From assembly GCA_026826555.1 (NCBI GenBank), contig JAKSZT010054215.1, positions 28,203,537 through 28,267,536 of the forward strand: a stretch of DNA of 64,000 nt, in the 5' to 3' direction. The notes beneath the pieces were generated by a model. It did no database searches, was not told the DNA's origin, and saw nothing but the letters and a program-made list of their open reading frames with translations. Position 1 is the first letter of the stretch. The number at the start of each line of letters is the position of its first letter. A program made the translations under genes and the position numbers. Origin of the DNA: Tolypeutes matacus (lineage: Eukaryota; Chordata; Mammalia; Cingulata; Chlamyphoridae). Below are positions 45,000-57,634 of the stretch, in pieces.

Positions 45000-47900
45000 T
45001 AGGCACAAGTTGTGCAGGTAAAGGAAGCTCCATAACTAAACCTGAAGGCAAAGCTTGGGTCAGATGAGAAGGAGTGCTGAGAAAGGAGGTTGCCCAGTGG
45101 CCCCCAGGCCTGCCCCAGCCGGCAATCTAACACCAAGCACAGGCTGCATATCAGCATTGGGGCTAGGAGGGAACTGCACATAGCCATTCCCATGGGCATC
45201 ATGATTGTAGCTGGAATTCCAATATTTTCCGTTGGCAGCAGGGCAGAAAACTGGTATGACAGTAGGCCTTCCCTCAGAAGGAGGCATTCTGTATGTACAT
45301 GGACATGATTTGGGCTGAATGGGAGGGACAGTGATTCCATCTCACAGCCCAGCCTGTGCTGGAAATCCTGTCACTATAGCTACATTCTTTAGTGTGTGGC
45401 TGCTTCTGGTTTTCCCTCTAAAAACACATATGAAAAGAAAGAAAAGTAGTTGTGAATATGTGTAGGAGGGAGCAGGAGGGCCGAGGAAGATGGGGACAGT
45501 TCTATCACCCACTTGGCAACTACACTCTGCCAGGCACGTTGCCTCTGCACCCCCCAGGATGCTGGACCAGTGTCACGGTGCATGCTCCAGAAGTGATGCA
45601 CTGAAATGTAGATGTTCAGAATGATACTGTAGAGGGAACACGCACAGAGGATCTGGGTATGGCAGACCCCCAATGGCTCACAGTGTCCTCCTCATAAGAA
45701 CCACAAGTTCCTCCTCCTTCCGCCTCCCTGGCTCCTGCTACCCTCCATTCTCCTGCAAGGCAGTTTAGCCCCTCTAGGCTTCTACACCCGCAGCCTTTGC
45801 AGAGCCTGGAAAACACATTCATTCCACTACCAAAACTTACACTTCTTAGAAGGCAGCAAGAGAAATAGAAATTAGATTTTTCCTGGTGCACGTATATTAT
45901 CTTATTGAAGATCTGAGGTCAAAAGCTAGTGAGTGGCTGCACAGAGACCCACCTCAGATCTCTCTGACATCAAAGCCCCTGGAGGTGAGGCCAGTATTGG
46001 GGGCTACAAATCCTCTATTTCTTCCCATTCACCCTCCATTCCATCAAAGCATTCATTAATACTGTTTCTAGCTTCACAGTTCACCCTTTCTAGAGGTATT
46101 TGCAAAGTCATGTTTAAGGCTGAATTCATCTATGAAGATGAGTTTCAGGCTGTGTGGCAGGCTGAGGGGTCCTCGTCTGTGAGGAAGGTGGGCACCAGCA
46201 GGGCGGGCCTCCCTTACCTTCCACTTGCTTCCATTCAGGCTGCACTCACATCTCTACAGGAGTGACCCCCGGCCCAGCAGCAGCAGCATCACCTGGCAAC
46301 TTGTAAAAAATGCAAATTCTTGGCGCCCATCCCAGACCACTGAATCAGTCTGGGTGGGACCCAACCATCTGTGCTTTAACAAGCTCTCCAAGTGATTCTG
46401 ATTCACCTAAACTTTGAGAATCACTGGACTAGATCAGTGGTCCTTGAATTTTTGTACTGCCCACCCATACTGGGAAAAAAAAAAAGTTTTTCACATACAC
46501 AAGTTCTAATTATTTTAAATTTATATTTATCTATGTACTATAATATTATTTATAATGTAAAACACCCAGAAAATAAAATTTAAAAGGATGAGATAAAGAT
46601 AAACTTAGCAATATTTTTTAAATGTCTTGTTAGTTATTCTCTCAATGCACAAAATACACATAGAGTGACGTTCAACATGAATGATTGTGGATGTAAAGCC
46701 TTATTTCAAATAGTCTTCTGGGTAATTTCAGAATTTTTGTGATATCTGATTAAAGCTCCTTTTCTTTTTTTTTTTTTTAACCTCATAACATGGCCTACAA
46801 TGATTTCACACTAGGTGTAAGAGAAGGGTCAACTCTGGCAGTTCACTCATGATATTAGTGTTATCTTCTGTCCAGGGTTTCTTTTCAAGAAGGTTTTCAA
46901 GTCCCCTGTCCTTTTTGTAAGAATTGGTTTACTTAAAAATAGAGGATAGAATCTCTAAATTCCCTTCAGCAGGCACAGGTAAGTTGCCATGTGCCAAAAT
47001 GCCTGAGGAGGAGGAATGAGTGAGTGGGTGTGGAGCCCCCTCCCACTCCTGAGGTCACCTCCCACCTGATGAACGAGGGCACCAGAATCCATCAGCATTC
47101 AAAACTAGGAACACTGCATAGCTTTCTCTTTCATTTCTGAAGTAAAACATTAAATAGATGGACTGTTCTTTTCTTTCTTGGCCCCGCCTTCCACACTGGC
47201 TGGTCGTGCAGAGCCCACTTTGAAGGTCCTGCTCCAGGCTGAACACAACGCTCCTCCACTTCCCCTAGAAGCCCTGCGGATGGCCCTAAAGAGACGCCAT
47301 CAGTCAAGAGTATCCGCCAACACCTGTACAGTCCATATAAGGAAGGCTCGGTTTGGGTGGGTCTCCTTTCCCTCTGTGACCATTTTTCCTGAGTTCCTGT
47401 TAGGGCCCCAGCAGTTTACACAAAGATGTGTGGAATCTCACTGATGCCAGCCTGGCAGAATCAGCTACTGGAGAGCACCACGCAGGCCACACTTGCTCAG
47501 ACTCCACATGCCAGGCACCAGCCTCAACTCTCACAGGCCCTTGGGCGTCCATTGCACTAGGCTAAGGGCAGGCTGGGGACATGGGGGCATGGGATTTTCC
47601 TGGGGCAGGCCCAGCTGGCAGAGAAAAGCAGGGAGAATAAGAAGGAGGGACTGCTGCTTCCCCAGCCTCAAGGTGGCATTTCTGAAATCTCATTTCCTGT
47701 CAAAATTCTGAAGCAGGTGTTTCTGTGTTTAAATATGTCTCCAGTTGCTATTCTGGTCCTGTGAGTCTCTAGTTTTTTCCAAGGACCCAAATGCTATTTT
47801 TTCCTCTTGTGGAGGCACAGTTAGCAGCCAGTCCCTTCACCAGGATCAGCTGTGTGGCAGAGGCCCCTCCCTCTGCCAGCCCCAGCCCAGAGGCACAGGG

Positions 47901-50900
47901 GGACACTCCACAGGCTGAGCTAGGTAAGCCTCAGGGGAGCGGAAAGCCATGCCTTGGCAAACAGCCCTTTGTATTTAGGTTCAAATTTGTGCATGTAGTG
48001 TGCACCTGGCCCCACCAGGGAAAACCAAAACCAAAACAAGCCAAGCTGAAGCACCTTCTTGGGAAACTCAGCCCCAAAAGAACATTGAGAACAGCTGTGA
48101 GCAAACCCAAGCACTGAGGGAAGCAGTTACCAGGATTATTGTGTGAGAAGACAGAAACTTCAAATCCAGGAATTTTCAAACTGGGATCTCTGAACACCCT
48201 AAGATACATTCAGGAGATGGATGGCCCCTCCATGAAAATTTCTATTGAAATTCTTGAATCAATGAAAATCGTAAAAAGCAATGTAAACCTTATTCCATGT
48301 CATGAAAAATCAGAACTGTTTCTAGAGATTTCAAGGCTAAGGAACACTAATTTAATTTATGGGCTACTATAAAAGAATGGAGCAGAGGATTTCATTCATA
48401 AATGAAACATTTATAAATTATATACAAACAAAATGCTGGCAGTTGTTCCGGTAGAGGAAAGTCATGGAAGAACCATGTCTACATACCACAGAGGGTGGGA
48501 TCACTGAACTGTATCATCAGCCCGATATTCAGTGTTTGGTTTCGGAAAAATAATATGGCAGGTCACATTGAAGCAACTGTGCTAATTTGAGTTTCAGAAG
48601 TTTTGTAGGGACTTTTTGTATTTCATTTGTACATTGGTTTGGTTTTAGAGTTATGTAAGAGGAATTAAGTATAAGAAACTTAATTTATGTTCATATTTAT
48701 TTAGGTAATATTATAAGCAGAATAATTTAAGTCAACTCTGGGAGACCATAAGACTTTTGTTTTCCTTTTTTAAAAGATGTTTGTATATTACTCCAATTGA
48801 AAAATCATCACCCTAGTGTTTGAATCAGATAGCTACAGTTAGCTACAATGAAGATTTATGCTAGAAGAATTAAAGAGCACTCTTTCTGAGTTTAGGACAA
48901 GCAAAGAGAGCGAGGACTAAGGAGGAATGATATGTCACTTGTATGTTTACTAGTAGGTGAGTTTAAGCAGACATAGAGGCTAGACTGAAAGGTAGCAATG
49001 CAAACTGCCAAAGGGATGGTTAGGGATTGTTTACTAACAATCATTATTTGTGTATGAAATTTTTGTTTCTACCACTTTGTTGTTAGTAAATAAGTGAATT
49101 TTACATGCATGCTATTGCCTAATGAACAAAGTGAAATATGATTTGCTTACGTACACACACACAATTTCCCTCAGGGGAGGAGGTGCAGAAGCCCTGGAGG
49201 CAACAGCAGGCAGGTGAGGTCATTGCCCCAGGGAGTGGAGATGCCACTCCCTGACATGCCCTGAGCCTCTGCCTCTTTGTGTGAGCTTCAAATGCTCACT
49301 GGCCTCCCTTGCCCATGGGTTGAGGGTGACAGGAGTTAAGCCTGCACATCACAGTCTACAGAGCAAAGGACAGAGCTTTGTTTGGGTTGTTCCTCAGACT
49401 CTCAGGGACCCACAGTGTCCATAGGGTCAAAACAAGAAACCTGACAGAGCAAGAGATTTAGTTAGAAAGGGTAAGTTCATTCAAATCAATGAACAAGCCT
49501 ATACCAGGCAATGCCAACCATGGTATCAACAAGGGGCAAATGCCTTAGTCCCCCCGATGCTTCCAGCAGTTGAGCTAAGGAGTCAGGTGTCAGCTCCCCT
49601 TGGGACAGAAAGCTCAGAGATCTAGGATCCTCTAGGCCTGGTGAAACAGAACCTGCTAGGTTCTTCTCACTTGGAAGGGAGGTGGTTGGTAAAAGGAGAT
49701 GAAGTAAGACTGGCATACAGACCCATGCACACTTAGAAACAAACTGAGCAAATTAAACACTGGTGAGTCACTTTCCAAAAACCAGATACCTCAGGACCAG
49801 GTAGGTAAGGGTATTTCCAGGGAGGACAGAGGTTCTCACCCTCACCGTCCCATCAACTAAGAGAGTGTTCTGATACCTCCCGAAGAAAACAGCAGCATGC
49901 AAGGTATAGACCTTGCAGGCCTGAGCCATGTCCTTGACAATGAAAGTCATATGAAGGCTCTGCCAGCAATAGTAGCTCTCTTTAGAGGAAGACTATGTAG
50001 TAGCTCCAGAAACAGCCCACCTCTCACCTTGGCTCAGCTCTGGCAAAGATGGGTTGACTGTGACCCCTGACCTAGACTCATGTCTCTTGATTATAGGCTG
50101 TCGACTCAGCACTGAGTACCTGTCGTACCCACTTTGGTACAAATGGAACAAAGAGCTCATTTTCATACTGGCCCACAGAGGTAGGGTGGGCCCCAAGGCA
50201 CTGAGTCCTGGGCACTGATCCAAAATCGGTTCAGGACAGCACAAGACACCTCAGGTGCCCTTTTGGATTATGCTTACTCAGGCAGCTAAGCAACATGTGC
50301 AGCTCCCAGGCCTGGCAGACCCCCACCTTCACCACAGACACATCATCACATGAGGGGTCCATAAGTCACCTTTCCCAGACACCACAGATACTGAAAAGTT
50401 GTGAGATTCAGACTACTACTTGAGCAGCAATACCTGCTTCCATACCTGCTTCAATTGGTCTTCATCAAGTAGAGTATAGCATAGGGGTTAATAATGGCAA
50501 CTTCTATTAATGGTAGAATAAGTAAATCAGACCAATTGTTCCACTAAGGAAATTTTCCACTAAGGAAAACTAGAAAAGCTGGAATAAATATTAAAATGAT
50601 TGAAGGCATCATAAAGGAGAGTGAAGACTTACTAGGCCCACTTCTGTTCTTGAAGAACAGAAACCCAGGTAGGTGAGACAGGTGTTCAGAGTCACTTTTC
50701 CCCTGGTACATTTTCTGATTACACAGGGCAGCCAAGAGATTGAGCATTGCTTCCGAGAACTTCATAGACTGTTGTTATATGTATAAAACAACAACAGCAT
50801 GTAAGTAAATAGAATTATTTTTTCTACAGAGCTCATATTGTCTGGGAAGAGGTACAAGTACTCACTTCTTATAGAATTTGATGACTCAAAGAAGTATGTT

Positions 50901-50993
50901 GTAATCTTTAAGGATGACCACCAAAAATCATTTTTACAAAAAAAAAAAAAAAATGTAATTACCAAGCTAAGAGAGGGGAAAGTAGAATAATTT
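45000..50993. other. Intergenic sequence, no gene seen
   Basis: No frame here has a domain, splice context or conservation signal I can support. Open frames at 44987-45340 (-), 45616-45891 (-), 47178-47444 (+) and 47791-48117 (+) lie in GC-richer stretches and look like chance. A MER5-type element is at 46262-46432. The remainder, including 48120-50990, holds nothing I can name. Confidence 0.5.
46262..46432. mobile_element. MER5-type hAT-Charlie element
   Basis: 'CAGCATCACCTGGCAACTTG', 'AAAAATGCAAATTCTTGG', 'CAGACCACTGAATCAGTC', 'GCTTTAACAAGCTCTCCAAG', 'GTGATTCTGATTCACCTAAA', ending 'TTTGAGAATCACTGG': the well-known MER5A-like order, terminating in the inverted CAGTG end. Confidence 0.75.
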
Positions 50994-51007
50994 AAAAAGA
51001 AATTTTG

Positions 51008-51126
51008 CGGGGTCGGATGTGGCTCAACTGGTTGGGCGTCCGTCTCCCATATGGAGGGACCCGGGTTCGATCCCCGGGACCTCCCGGTAAAAAGAAAAAA
51101 AATAAATAAATAAAATTTAAAAAAAT
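51008..51126 (+). mobile_element. Xenarthran tRNA-type SINE, single head, young
   Basis: 'GGTCGGATGTGGCTCAACTG', 'CGTCTCCCATATGGAGGGAC', intact B box 'GGGTTCGATCCCC', 'GGGACCTCCCGGTAAAAAG', A-rich tail with AATAAATAAATAAA. Target duplication AAAAAGAAATTTTG at 50994-51007 and 51127-51140 (perfect 14 bp). Confidence 0.9.
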
Positions 51127-51140
51127 AAAAAGAAATTTTG

Positions 51141-51640
51141 GTTCACTTATTCTGAGTCTTTAAAATTGCCCAGTTTATGGGAGTGGATGTGGCTCAAGCA
51201 GTTGAGTGCCTGCCTCCCACATGGGAGGTCCTGAGTTCCATTCTGATGTCTCCTAAAAATAACAAAAACAAACAACAAGCAAGCAAATGAAAAAGCCTAC
51301 TCAAGGGAGTTGATGTGGCTCAGTGGTTGAATGCCAGCCTCCCACATATAAGGTCCCAGGTTCAATCCCCAGTCCCAGTACCTCAGAAAAAAGAAAAAAA
51401 TAATTGCCCAGCTTAGGTTATCAAAATTGGGCCAGGGACCCACTAATGGGGCACAGATTTTCTCCCAGGAGTTCAGGTTGAGACCTAAAACTAATTTTTC
51501 TCTTGTCGTTTCCCAGACAGTAAACAGATGGCACTCATCCATGAACCTTTCCACAAAGGTGCTTCTTTCAACCTCCGCTTTCCCATGTTTCTGGTCTGGC
51601 CAGAGAACTTAGACCAATTGGGACAAGTAAAGAGCAGATA
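51141..51640 (-). mobile_element. L1 5'UTR segment in reverse orientation
   Basis: Excluding the SINE at 51174-51401, this matches the reverse complement of 54690-54950, the 5'UTR of the next L1 (shared: 'GGTCTCAACC', 'GAGAAAATCTGTGCC', 'TTTTGATA', 'CTAAGCTGGG'). The following L1 pieces (from about 51660) are in + orientation, so this may be the inverted 5' part of one L1 insertion (twin priming) or an independent fragment. Confidence 0.65.
51174..51401 (+). mobile_element. Two-unit tRNA-type SINE (left + right monomers)
   Basis: Left unit 51181-51255 ('GTGGATGTGGCTCAAGCAGT'), A-rich linker with 'AACAAACAACAAGCAAG', right unit 51306-51385 ('GATGTGGCTCAGTGGTTGA', 'GGTTCAATCCCCAGTCCC'), A tail. 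Target duplication AATTGCCCAG at 51164-51173 and 51402-51411. The same two-unit design recurs at 51712, 55331, 60504 and 60902. Confidence 0.85.
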
Positions 51641-51711
51641 ATAGCATTTAAGCCCAAGTGAGTCAGTAGCTATATTAAATATAAATGCTCCAATTAAAAG
51701 ATAAAGATTGA

Positions 51712-51936
51712 GAGTGGATGTGGCTCAAGCAGTTGCACACCTGCTTCCCACAAGGGAGGTCCCGGGTTCAGTCCCCAGTGCCTCCTAAAAAAAAACAAAA
51801 ACAAACAACAAGCAAACAAAAAAAAAATGAAAAAACCAACTCAGGGGATCCAATATGGCTCAGTGGTTGAGCACCAGCTTCCCACATATGAAGTCCTGGG
51901 TTCAATCCCCTGCCCCAGTACCTTAAAAAAAAAAAA
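51712..51936 (+). mobile_element. Two-unit tRNA-type SINE (left + right monomers)
   Basis: Left unit 'GAGTGGATGTGGCTCAAGCA' with B box 'GGGTTCAGTCCCC', linker 'AACAAACAACAAGCAAAC' and 'ACCAACTCAGGGG', right unit 'CAATATGGCTCAGTGGTTGA' ending 'CCCCAGTACC' and an A tail. Inserted into old L1 sequence. The target duplication is unclear. Confidence 0.8.
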
Positions 51937-52231
51937 GATGGGAAGTTTGTCTAACTTAATAAAAACAAAACCCAACTATAAGCTGCTTACAAAGTCATAC
52001 CTAAAATAAAAAGATACAGAGAGATTAAAGGTTAAAGTATGGGAAAAGATATAACAATCACACAACCTGAAGAAAATGGGGCAGCTATATTAATATCTGG
52101 AAAAAATAGATTTAAAGATAAGAAGCATTGTTACAAAGAGTATTTCATAACAATAAAAGATTTGATTCACCAGAAAGATCTAACAATTCTAAATTTGTGT
52201 ACATATAAAACAGTCTCAAAAATGTAGAAAG

Positions 52232-52588
52232 AGGGAGAGGATGTGGCTCAAGCAGTTGAGTACCCGCCTCCCATATAGGAGGTCCTGGGTTCTGTTCCCA
52301 GGGTCTCCTAAAGAAGAAAAACAAACAACAAGCAGACAACAAGCAGATATTGAGCAAAAACAATGAGCAGATGAGCAAAAAACAACAAACAAGCAAATAT
52401 CAAGCAAAAACAAAGCAAGCAGGGAGCGGATGTGGCTCAAGCAGTTGAGTGCCCACCTCCCACATGGGAGGTTCAAGGTTCGGTTCCCAGAAAAAACAGA
52501 CAACGAGCAGACAATGAGCAAAAAACATTGAGCAGACAACGAGCAAAAACAATGAGCAAAACAGATGAGGGAGCCACCTCAATGGGAG
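52232..52588 (+). mobile_element. Two-headed tRNA-type SINE with ACAAYGAGCA-type linker
   Basis: Perfect 14-bp target duplication AAAAATGTAGAAAG at 52218-52231 and 52589-52602 shows this is one insertion. Head 1 at 52236-52312, then a repetitive linker of units such as 'ACAACAAGCAG' and 'AAAACAATGAGCAG', head 2 at 52425-52490, and a second run of the same linker units to the 3' end. The tail has no long poly-A. The same design is found reversed at 61539-61849. Confidence 0.85.
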
Positions 52589-54125
52589 AAAAATGTAGAA
52601 AGTAAAAATTGACAGAACTAAAAGAAAAAAAAACAGACAAATCCATAACCATTATTAGGAGATAGTAACATTTCTCCCAGAAACTATGAGGGAAAAATTT
52701 TTAAAGGAATTGAAGGAGCATACCACTTAACTGGAGAAAGTGACCCAAAATGACCCACATTAAGACATATTCTAGTAAAATATTGGACTTTAAAGAAGAA
52801 GGGAAAAAAATCCTTTGGGCATCCAGGCAAAAAGACTAAGTAACTTATAAGAGAAAGAACACTTGGTTCTCAAAAGACTTTTTGATAGCAACACTTTATG
52901 CCAGAGAGATAATTAAGATTCTCAAGGAAAGAGAAAAATTTTATACAGCAAAACTGACTTATAAATGTAAGTGTTGCAGACTAAACAACATGTAAAGATT
53001 CAAGAAATATTGGTCCTACAGCTCTTTCTTAGGAAACTACTAGAGAATGAAGTTTAGACAACCAAAATGATAACCATGTAAGTTTGTGTGTGTGTGTGTG
53101 TAAAACTACATGAAAGATATAGAAGAGACAGTAATATATGTAATAACTGTATGCACCATAGAAGAAAAAGAGGAGGACGTAGAATAAGGTGAGAATTCTG
53201 ATGCGTGTAACCTGTTTTAAGGAACCAAATTTTGGCAGTAGTGTGTACTATGCCCCACTTAAAGAAACCAGTGCTTCCAGAAGAAAATGTCTGGAGCAAG
53301 TCTGGGACAAGAATTGTATACGTTGAACCTGGAGTATTTTCTGATACCAGATGGAAAAGAAATCATGAAAATCACAGGAGCCACCCAACTGGCCAAATAA
53401 AGGACTATTTGAATATCAAGGATGATTACTGCAATGAATGAAATACACCAAATATATTCAAATCCATGGGTTCATTATGGTACAAAAAAAAAAACTTAAT
53501 TGTTCACCCTTGGATAATGCTGAGAAACCAACTCTTTATTTTGAAAAACTGGTCAGTGAAAGGAAATAAGCACTTATCCTGCTTTTTCTGTTGAACTGCA
53601 TGACTCGGAACTAAATAGTAGATGAGGAGAAATTTCTCTTCATTGATGTATCCCAGAAACTAAATGAAGAAGGAATGACAGAATTGCAATATCACTATTT
53701 TCCAACTCTGAATGAATTAATGCACCTACACATTGAACACTAAAAACTGCTAAATCACATGAAGAAATCCAGACATTTTGTGTTTACAGACTAGAAAAAG
53801 ATAGTCATTTATGAAGTATTCTTGAAAAAAAAAAAAACTGATTCCAGTTAGACCACTAGATCAAATTAAAATTTCATAGGAAATACAGAGGATAGAGGAA
53901 TATGTTAAACTACATGATGGAAATATAATCCACAAAATCCAGAATTTGAGAAACTCTAAAGGACAAATGACCTGGTTTATTTCAAAATATAAATATGAAA
54001 GAGGAAAAGGAAAGCAATAAATTAAAAGACACATATAGAGACAGTTTTTTTTAAAAGTCAAAATTAAACCACAGTGTTTAGGTATTTATACTTAGGTGAT
54101 AAAAATATAAAGAAAGTTATTACTA

Positions 54126-54304
54126 GGGAAGCGGCTGTGGCTCAATCAGTAGGGCTCCCGTTTACCATATGGGAGGCCCCGGGTTCGGTTCCCGGGGCCT
54201 CCTGGTGAAGGCAAGCCCGCCCGCGCGGCGTGGTTAGCTGACCCAGCGAGCACAAGCAGCAAGGGGGGGATAAATGAATAAATAAATAAAATCTTTAAAA
54301 AAAA
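54126..54304 (+). mobile_element. Xenarthran tRNA-type SINE, young
   Basis: 'GGAAGCGGCTGTGGCTCAAT', 'CCATATGGGAGGCCCCGG', B box 'GGGTTCGGTTCCC', 'CTCCTGGTGAAGGCAAGC', G run, ATAAATGAATAAATAAATA tail. A 17-bp perfect target duplication, AAAGAAAGTTATTACTA, lies at 54109-54125 and 54305-54321. Confidence 0.9.
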
Positions 54305-55179
54305 AAAGAAAGTTATTACTAAAAGTCAAGGTTTGCTGGAGTTCCAGGAAGATGGTGTCAGATTAGACAGGGAGGACTCAGGATTCTCACAAAAACAACA
54401 GAAAAAGGGCCAAAAGTTGAAGGAGGGACCTGCTTTGGGGCAGTCAGCAGACCAGGACAGTGTTGTGCAACCCGCAGGAGGGTTAGGAACAGAGACAAAG
54501 AACCCGAAAGGACAACCGTGAGCTACTAAACCCCCACAGCAGCTGGGAAGGGCAACCATCCCCTGCCTTCAAGTCATGCAGCCTGGATTAAACCCATGGT
54601 CCACTACAGCTGACTGAGAGGGGAACAAACATCTTCCTCCCTAGGAAACAGAAGGGTGCAGTGGAAGGAGGAGAGTGGTTTCTCTTCAGTGCATTTGGCC
54701 AGCAAAGCCGGCTTTGAATCTCGGTTCTAGCCCAACCAAAAACACGGGAAAGCAGAGGTTGAAACACCTCTGTGGAAAGGTTTGCCAACAAGCACCATCT
54801 GCTGGCTGTATAGGAAACTGCAAGATAAAAGCTACTTTTAGGTCTCAACCCGAACGGAGAGAAAATCTGTGCCTCATTAGTAAGCCCCTGGCCAGATTTT
54901 GATAGCTTAAGCTGGGAAATTTTAAAGACTTAAAATAAGTGAACCAAAGATCAAAGAAGAGCCGTGAAAAAAAAAACAAAACCCTAGACAAGAGAGAGAA
55001 ATTGACCATCAGAGTAAATTCACCAACATATTCAGATGTCTAGACAACAGCAAAAAAATTACAAGTCATATTAGGAAATAGGAAGAGAGGACCCAGCCAA
55101 AGGAACAAACAAAATATCCTGATGAGATATAGGATTTAAGACAACTAATCAAAGATAATCACATAAATCTCCTAAATCA

Positions 55180-55920
55180 AAGAATGGAAGAAAAATAATG
55201 ACTAAAGAGATAAAGGATATTAAGAAGACACTGGGTGAACATAAAGAACAATTTGAAAGCCTACAAAGAAAAGTAACAGAGCCTATGGGAACAAAAGACA
55301 CACTGGATGAGATTAAAAATACATTAGAGGGGAGCAGATATAGATCAAGTGGTTGAGTGCCTACTTCCCATGTATGGTCCCGGGTTCGATCCCCAGTACC
55401 TCCTAAAAAGAAAACAAATAAACAAACGAAAAAACCAGCTCAGTGGGGAGCAGCTATAGCTCAGTGTTTGAGTGCTTGCTTCCCAGGTACAAGATCCTGA
55501 GTTCAATCCCTGGTACTTCCTGAAAAATATATACATTAGAGGCACATAACATTTGAATTGATCAAAGACCAAATTAGTGATACCAAGAACACAACATCTG
55601 AACTTGAAAAGACAGGAGAACAGAAAGAGAAAAGAATTTAAAAAATGGAACAGGGTCTCAGGGAATTGAAAGACAATGCAAAATGCACAAACATATACTT
55701 TATCAGTGTCCAGAAGGGGAAGAGAATGGAAAAGGAGCAGAAAGAATATTTGAGGAAATAATGAATGAAAACTTCCCAACCCCTATGAAAGACATAAATA
55801 TTGATATCCAAGAAGGACAGTGTGCCCCAAACAGAATAAAATTGAATAGACTCCAAGACATCTACTATTCAGAATGACAAATATCAGAGATAGGATTCTA
55901 GAAGGAGCAAGTGAAAAGCA
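55180..55920 (+). pseudogene. L1 ORF1 remnant, split by a SINE
   Basis: 'KEIKDIKKTLGEHKEQFE'-like coiled-coil sequence before the SINE at 55331 and RRM-like sequence after it (a frame at 55683-55877 with 'RIFEEIMNENFPTPMKD' and 'INIDIQEGQCAPNRI'). It then breaks off at about 55920 and ORF2 endonuclease sequence follows at once, so the ORF1 C-terminal domain is missing. Confidence 0.7.
55331..55530 (+). mobile_element. Two-unit tRNA-type SINE inside L1 ORF1
   Basis: Left unit 'GAGCAGATATAGATCAAGTG' with B box 'GGGTTCGATCCCC', linker 'AAACAAATAAACAAACG', right unit 'GAGCAGCTATAGCTCAGTGT'. Target duplication ATACATTAGAGG at 55319-55330 and 55531-55542. Confidence 0.85.
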
Positions 55921-57362
55921 AAGCATTACTTTATAACAGCAAAACTGTTATAAGGGATGAAGAAGGTCATTATATATTAATAAAAGGAGCAATTCACCAA
56001 GAAGAAATAACTGTAGTAAATATTTATGCACCTAACTTGGGTGCCCCAAGATACATGAGGCAAACAGTGGCAAAACTGAAGGAAGAAATAGACATGTCTA
56101 CAATAACTGGAGATTTCAATACACTACTCTCAGCATTGGATAGAATATCTGGACAGAGGATAAAGAAACAGAGAGCTTGAATAATATGATAAATGAACGA
56201 GACCCAACAGACATTTATAGAGCATTAAACCCCAAAACAGCAGTCTATACATTCTTTTCAAGTGTTTTCAGTCTATCCATTCTTCTCCAGGATAGACCAT
56301 ATGTTGGGTTACAAGACAGGTCTCGATAAGTTTAAAAGGATTGAAATTATACAAAACACACTTACTCTGATCATAACAGAATGAAGCTGGAAATCAATAA
56401 TGGAAATAAAAAGTGAAAATTCATAAATACATGGAGATTAAACAACACACTTTAAAAACCAGTGGGTCAAAGAGGAAATTGAAAGAGAATTCAATAAATA
56501 TCTTGAGATGAATGAAAATGAGAACAACATATCAAAACCTATGGGACACCACACAGGCAGCTCTGAGAGGGAAATTTATAGCCCTCAATGCTTACATTAA
56601 AAAGGAAGAAAGAGCTAAAATCAAAGACCTAACTGCATACATGGAGGAAACAGAAAAAGAACAGCAAACGAATCCCAGCCAAGCCGAAGGAAAGAAATAA
56701 TAAAGATCAGAGCAGAAGTAAATGAATTGAGAACAAAAAAACAACAGAGAGAATCAACAAAACCAAAAGTTGATTCTTTGAGAAGATTAGCAAACTCGAC
56801 AAACCCTTAGTGAGACTGACAAAGAAAAAAAAAGACAGAAGATGCAAATAAATAAAATCAGAAATGAGAAGAGGGGCATTACCACTGACCCCACAGAAAT
56901 GAGAGATCATAAGAGGATATTGTGAACAACTGTACACCAAAAAACTAGACAACGTGGACAAGATGGACAAATTCCTAGAAACACATGAACAACCTACACT
57001 GACCCTAGAAGAAATAGAAGATTTCAACAAACCAATCACAAGTAAAGAGATTGAAACTGTCATCAAAAACCTCCCAAAGATGAAAAGCCCAGGACCAGAT
57101 GGCTTTCACAGGTGAATTTTACCAATCATTTAAAGAAGATCTAATACTAATCTTGCTCAAGTTCTTCCAAAAAATTGAACAGGAAAGAATGCTACCAAAC
57201 TCATTCTATGAAACTAACATCACCCTAATACCAAAACCAGATAAAGATACTATAAAAAAAAAAAAAAAGAAAATTACAAACCATTATCTCTAATGAATAC
57301 AGATGTAAAAATCCTCAACAAAATACTTGGAAACGAATCAAAAGTACATTAAAAGAATTATA

Positions 57363-57634
57363 GGAAGTGGCTGTGGCTCAACTGGTTGGGCTCCCGTTTA
57401 CCATATGGGAAGCCCCGGGTTCAATTCCCGGGGCCTCCTGGTGAAGGCAAGCTGGCTCCCCGCGGCACGATGAGCTGATGGCCCGCGCAGCGTGGTGAGC
57501 TGGCAGAGCTGGCGCAGCAAGATGACGCAACAAAGGGAGACAAGCAGACACAGAAAAATGCAAAGCAAATGGACACAGCAAGCACAAGCAACAAGGGTGG
57601 GGGGTGGGGAATAAATAAATCTTAAAAAAAGAAA
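57363..57634 (+). mobile_element. Xenarthran tRNA-type SINE with long body
   Basis: 'GGAAGTGGCTGTGGCTCAAC', 'CCATATGGGAAGCCCCGG', B box 'GGGTTCAATTCCC', body with 'GCGCAGCAAGATGACGCAAC' and 'GGACACAGCAAGCACAAGC', G run, AATAAATAAATCTT tail. Target duplication AAAAGAATTATA at 57351-57362 and 57635-57646 within L1 ORF2. Confidence 0.9.

Larger units (their letters stand above)
51650..54108 (+). mobile_element. Old L1-type retroposon fragments
   Basis: Decayed L1 endonuclease-region sequence in + orientation: 'AAATGCTCCAATTAAAAGAT' before the SINE at 51712, 'CCCAACTATAAGCTGC', and a frame at 52039-52227 with the L1 pattern 'AAILISGKNRFKDKK' and 'KDLIHQKDLTILNL'. From about 52590 the sequence resembles an ORF1-type or half-L1 element and is too degraded to divide reliably. 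A (GT)n run lies at 53083-53100. Confidence 0.55.

Noticed and set aside
44987..45340. - strand frames of 117 and 75 codons suggesting an exon
   Set aside because: No domain recognised, no convincing splice sites at the ends, and it does not resemble SMAD4, the gene expected further downstream of MEX3C in human synteny.
52312..52430. CRISPR-like array from regularly repeating AAGCAGAC/ATGAGCAG units
   Set aside because: Units are short, irregular and lie between two SINE heads within one target duplication; this is a SINE linker in a mammalian genome.
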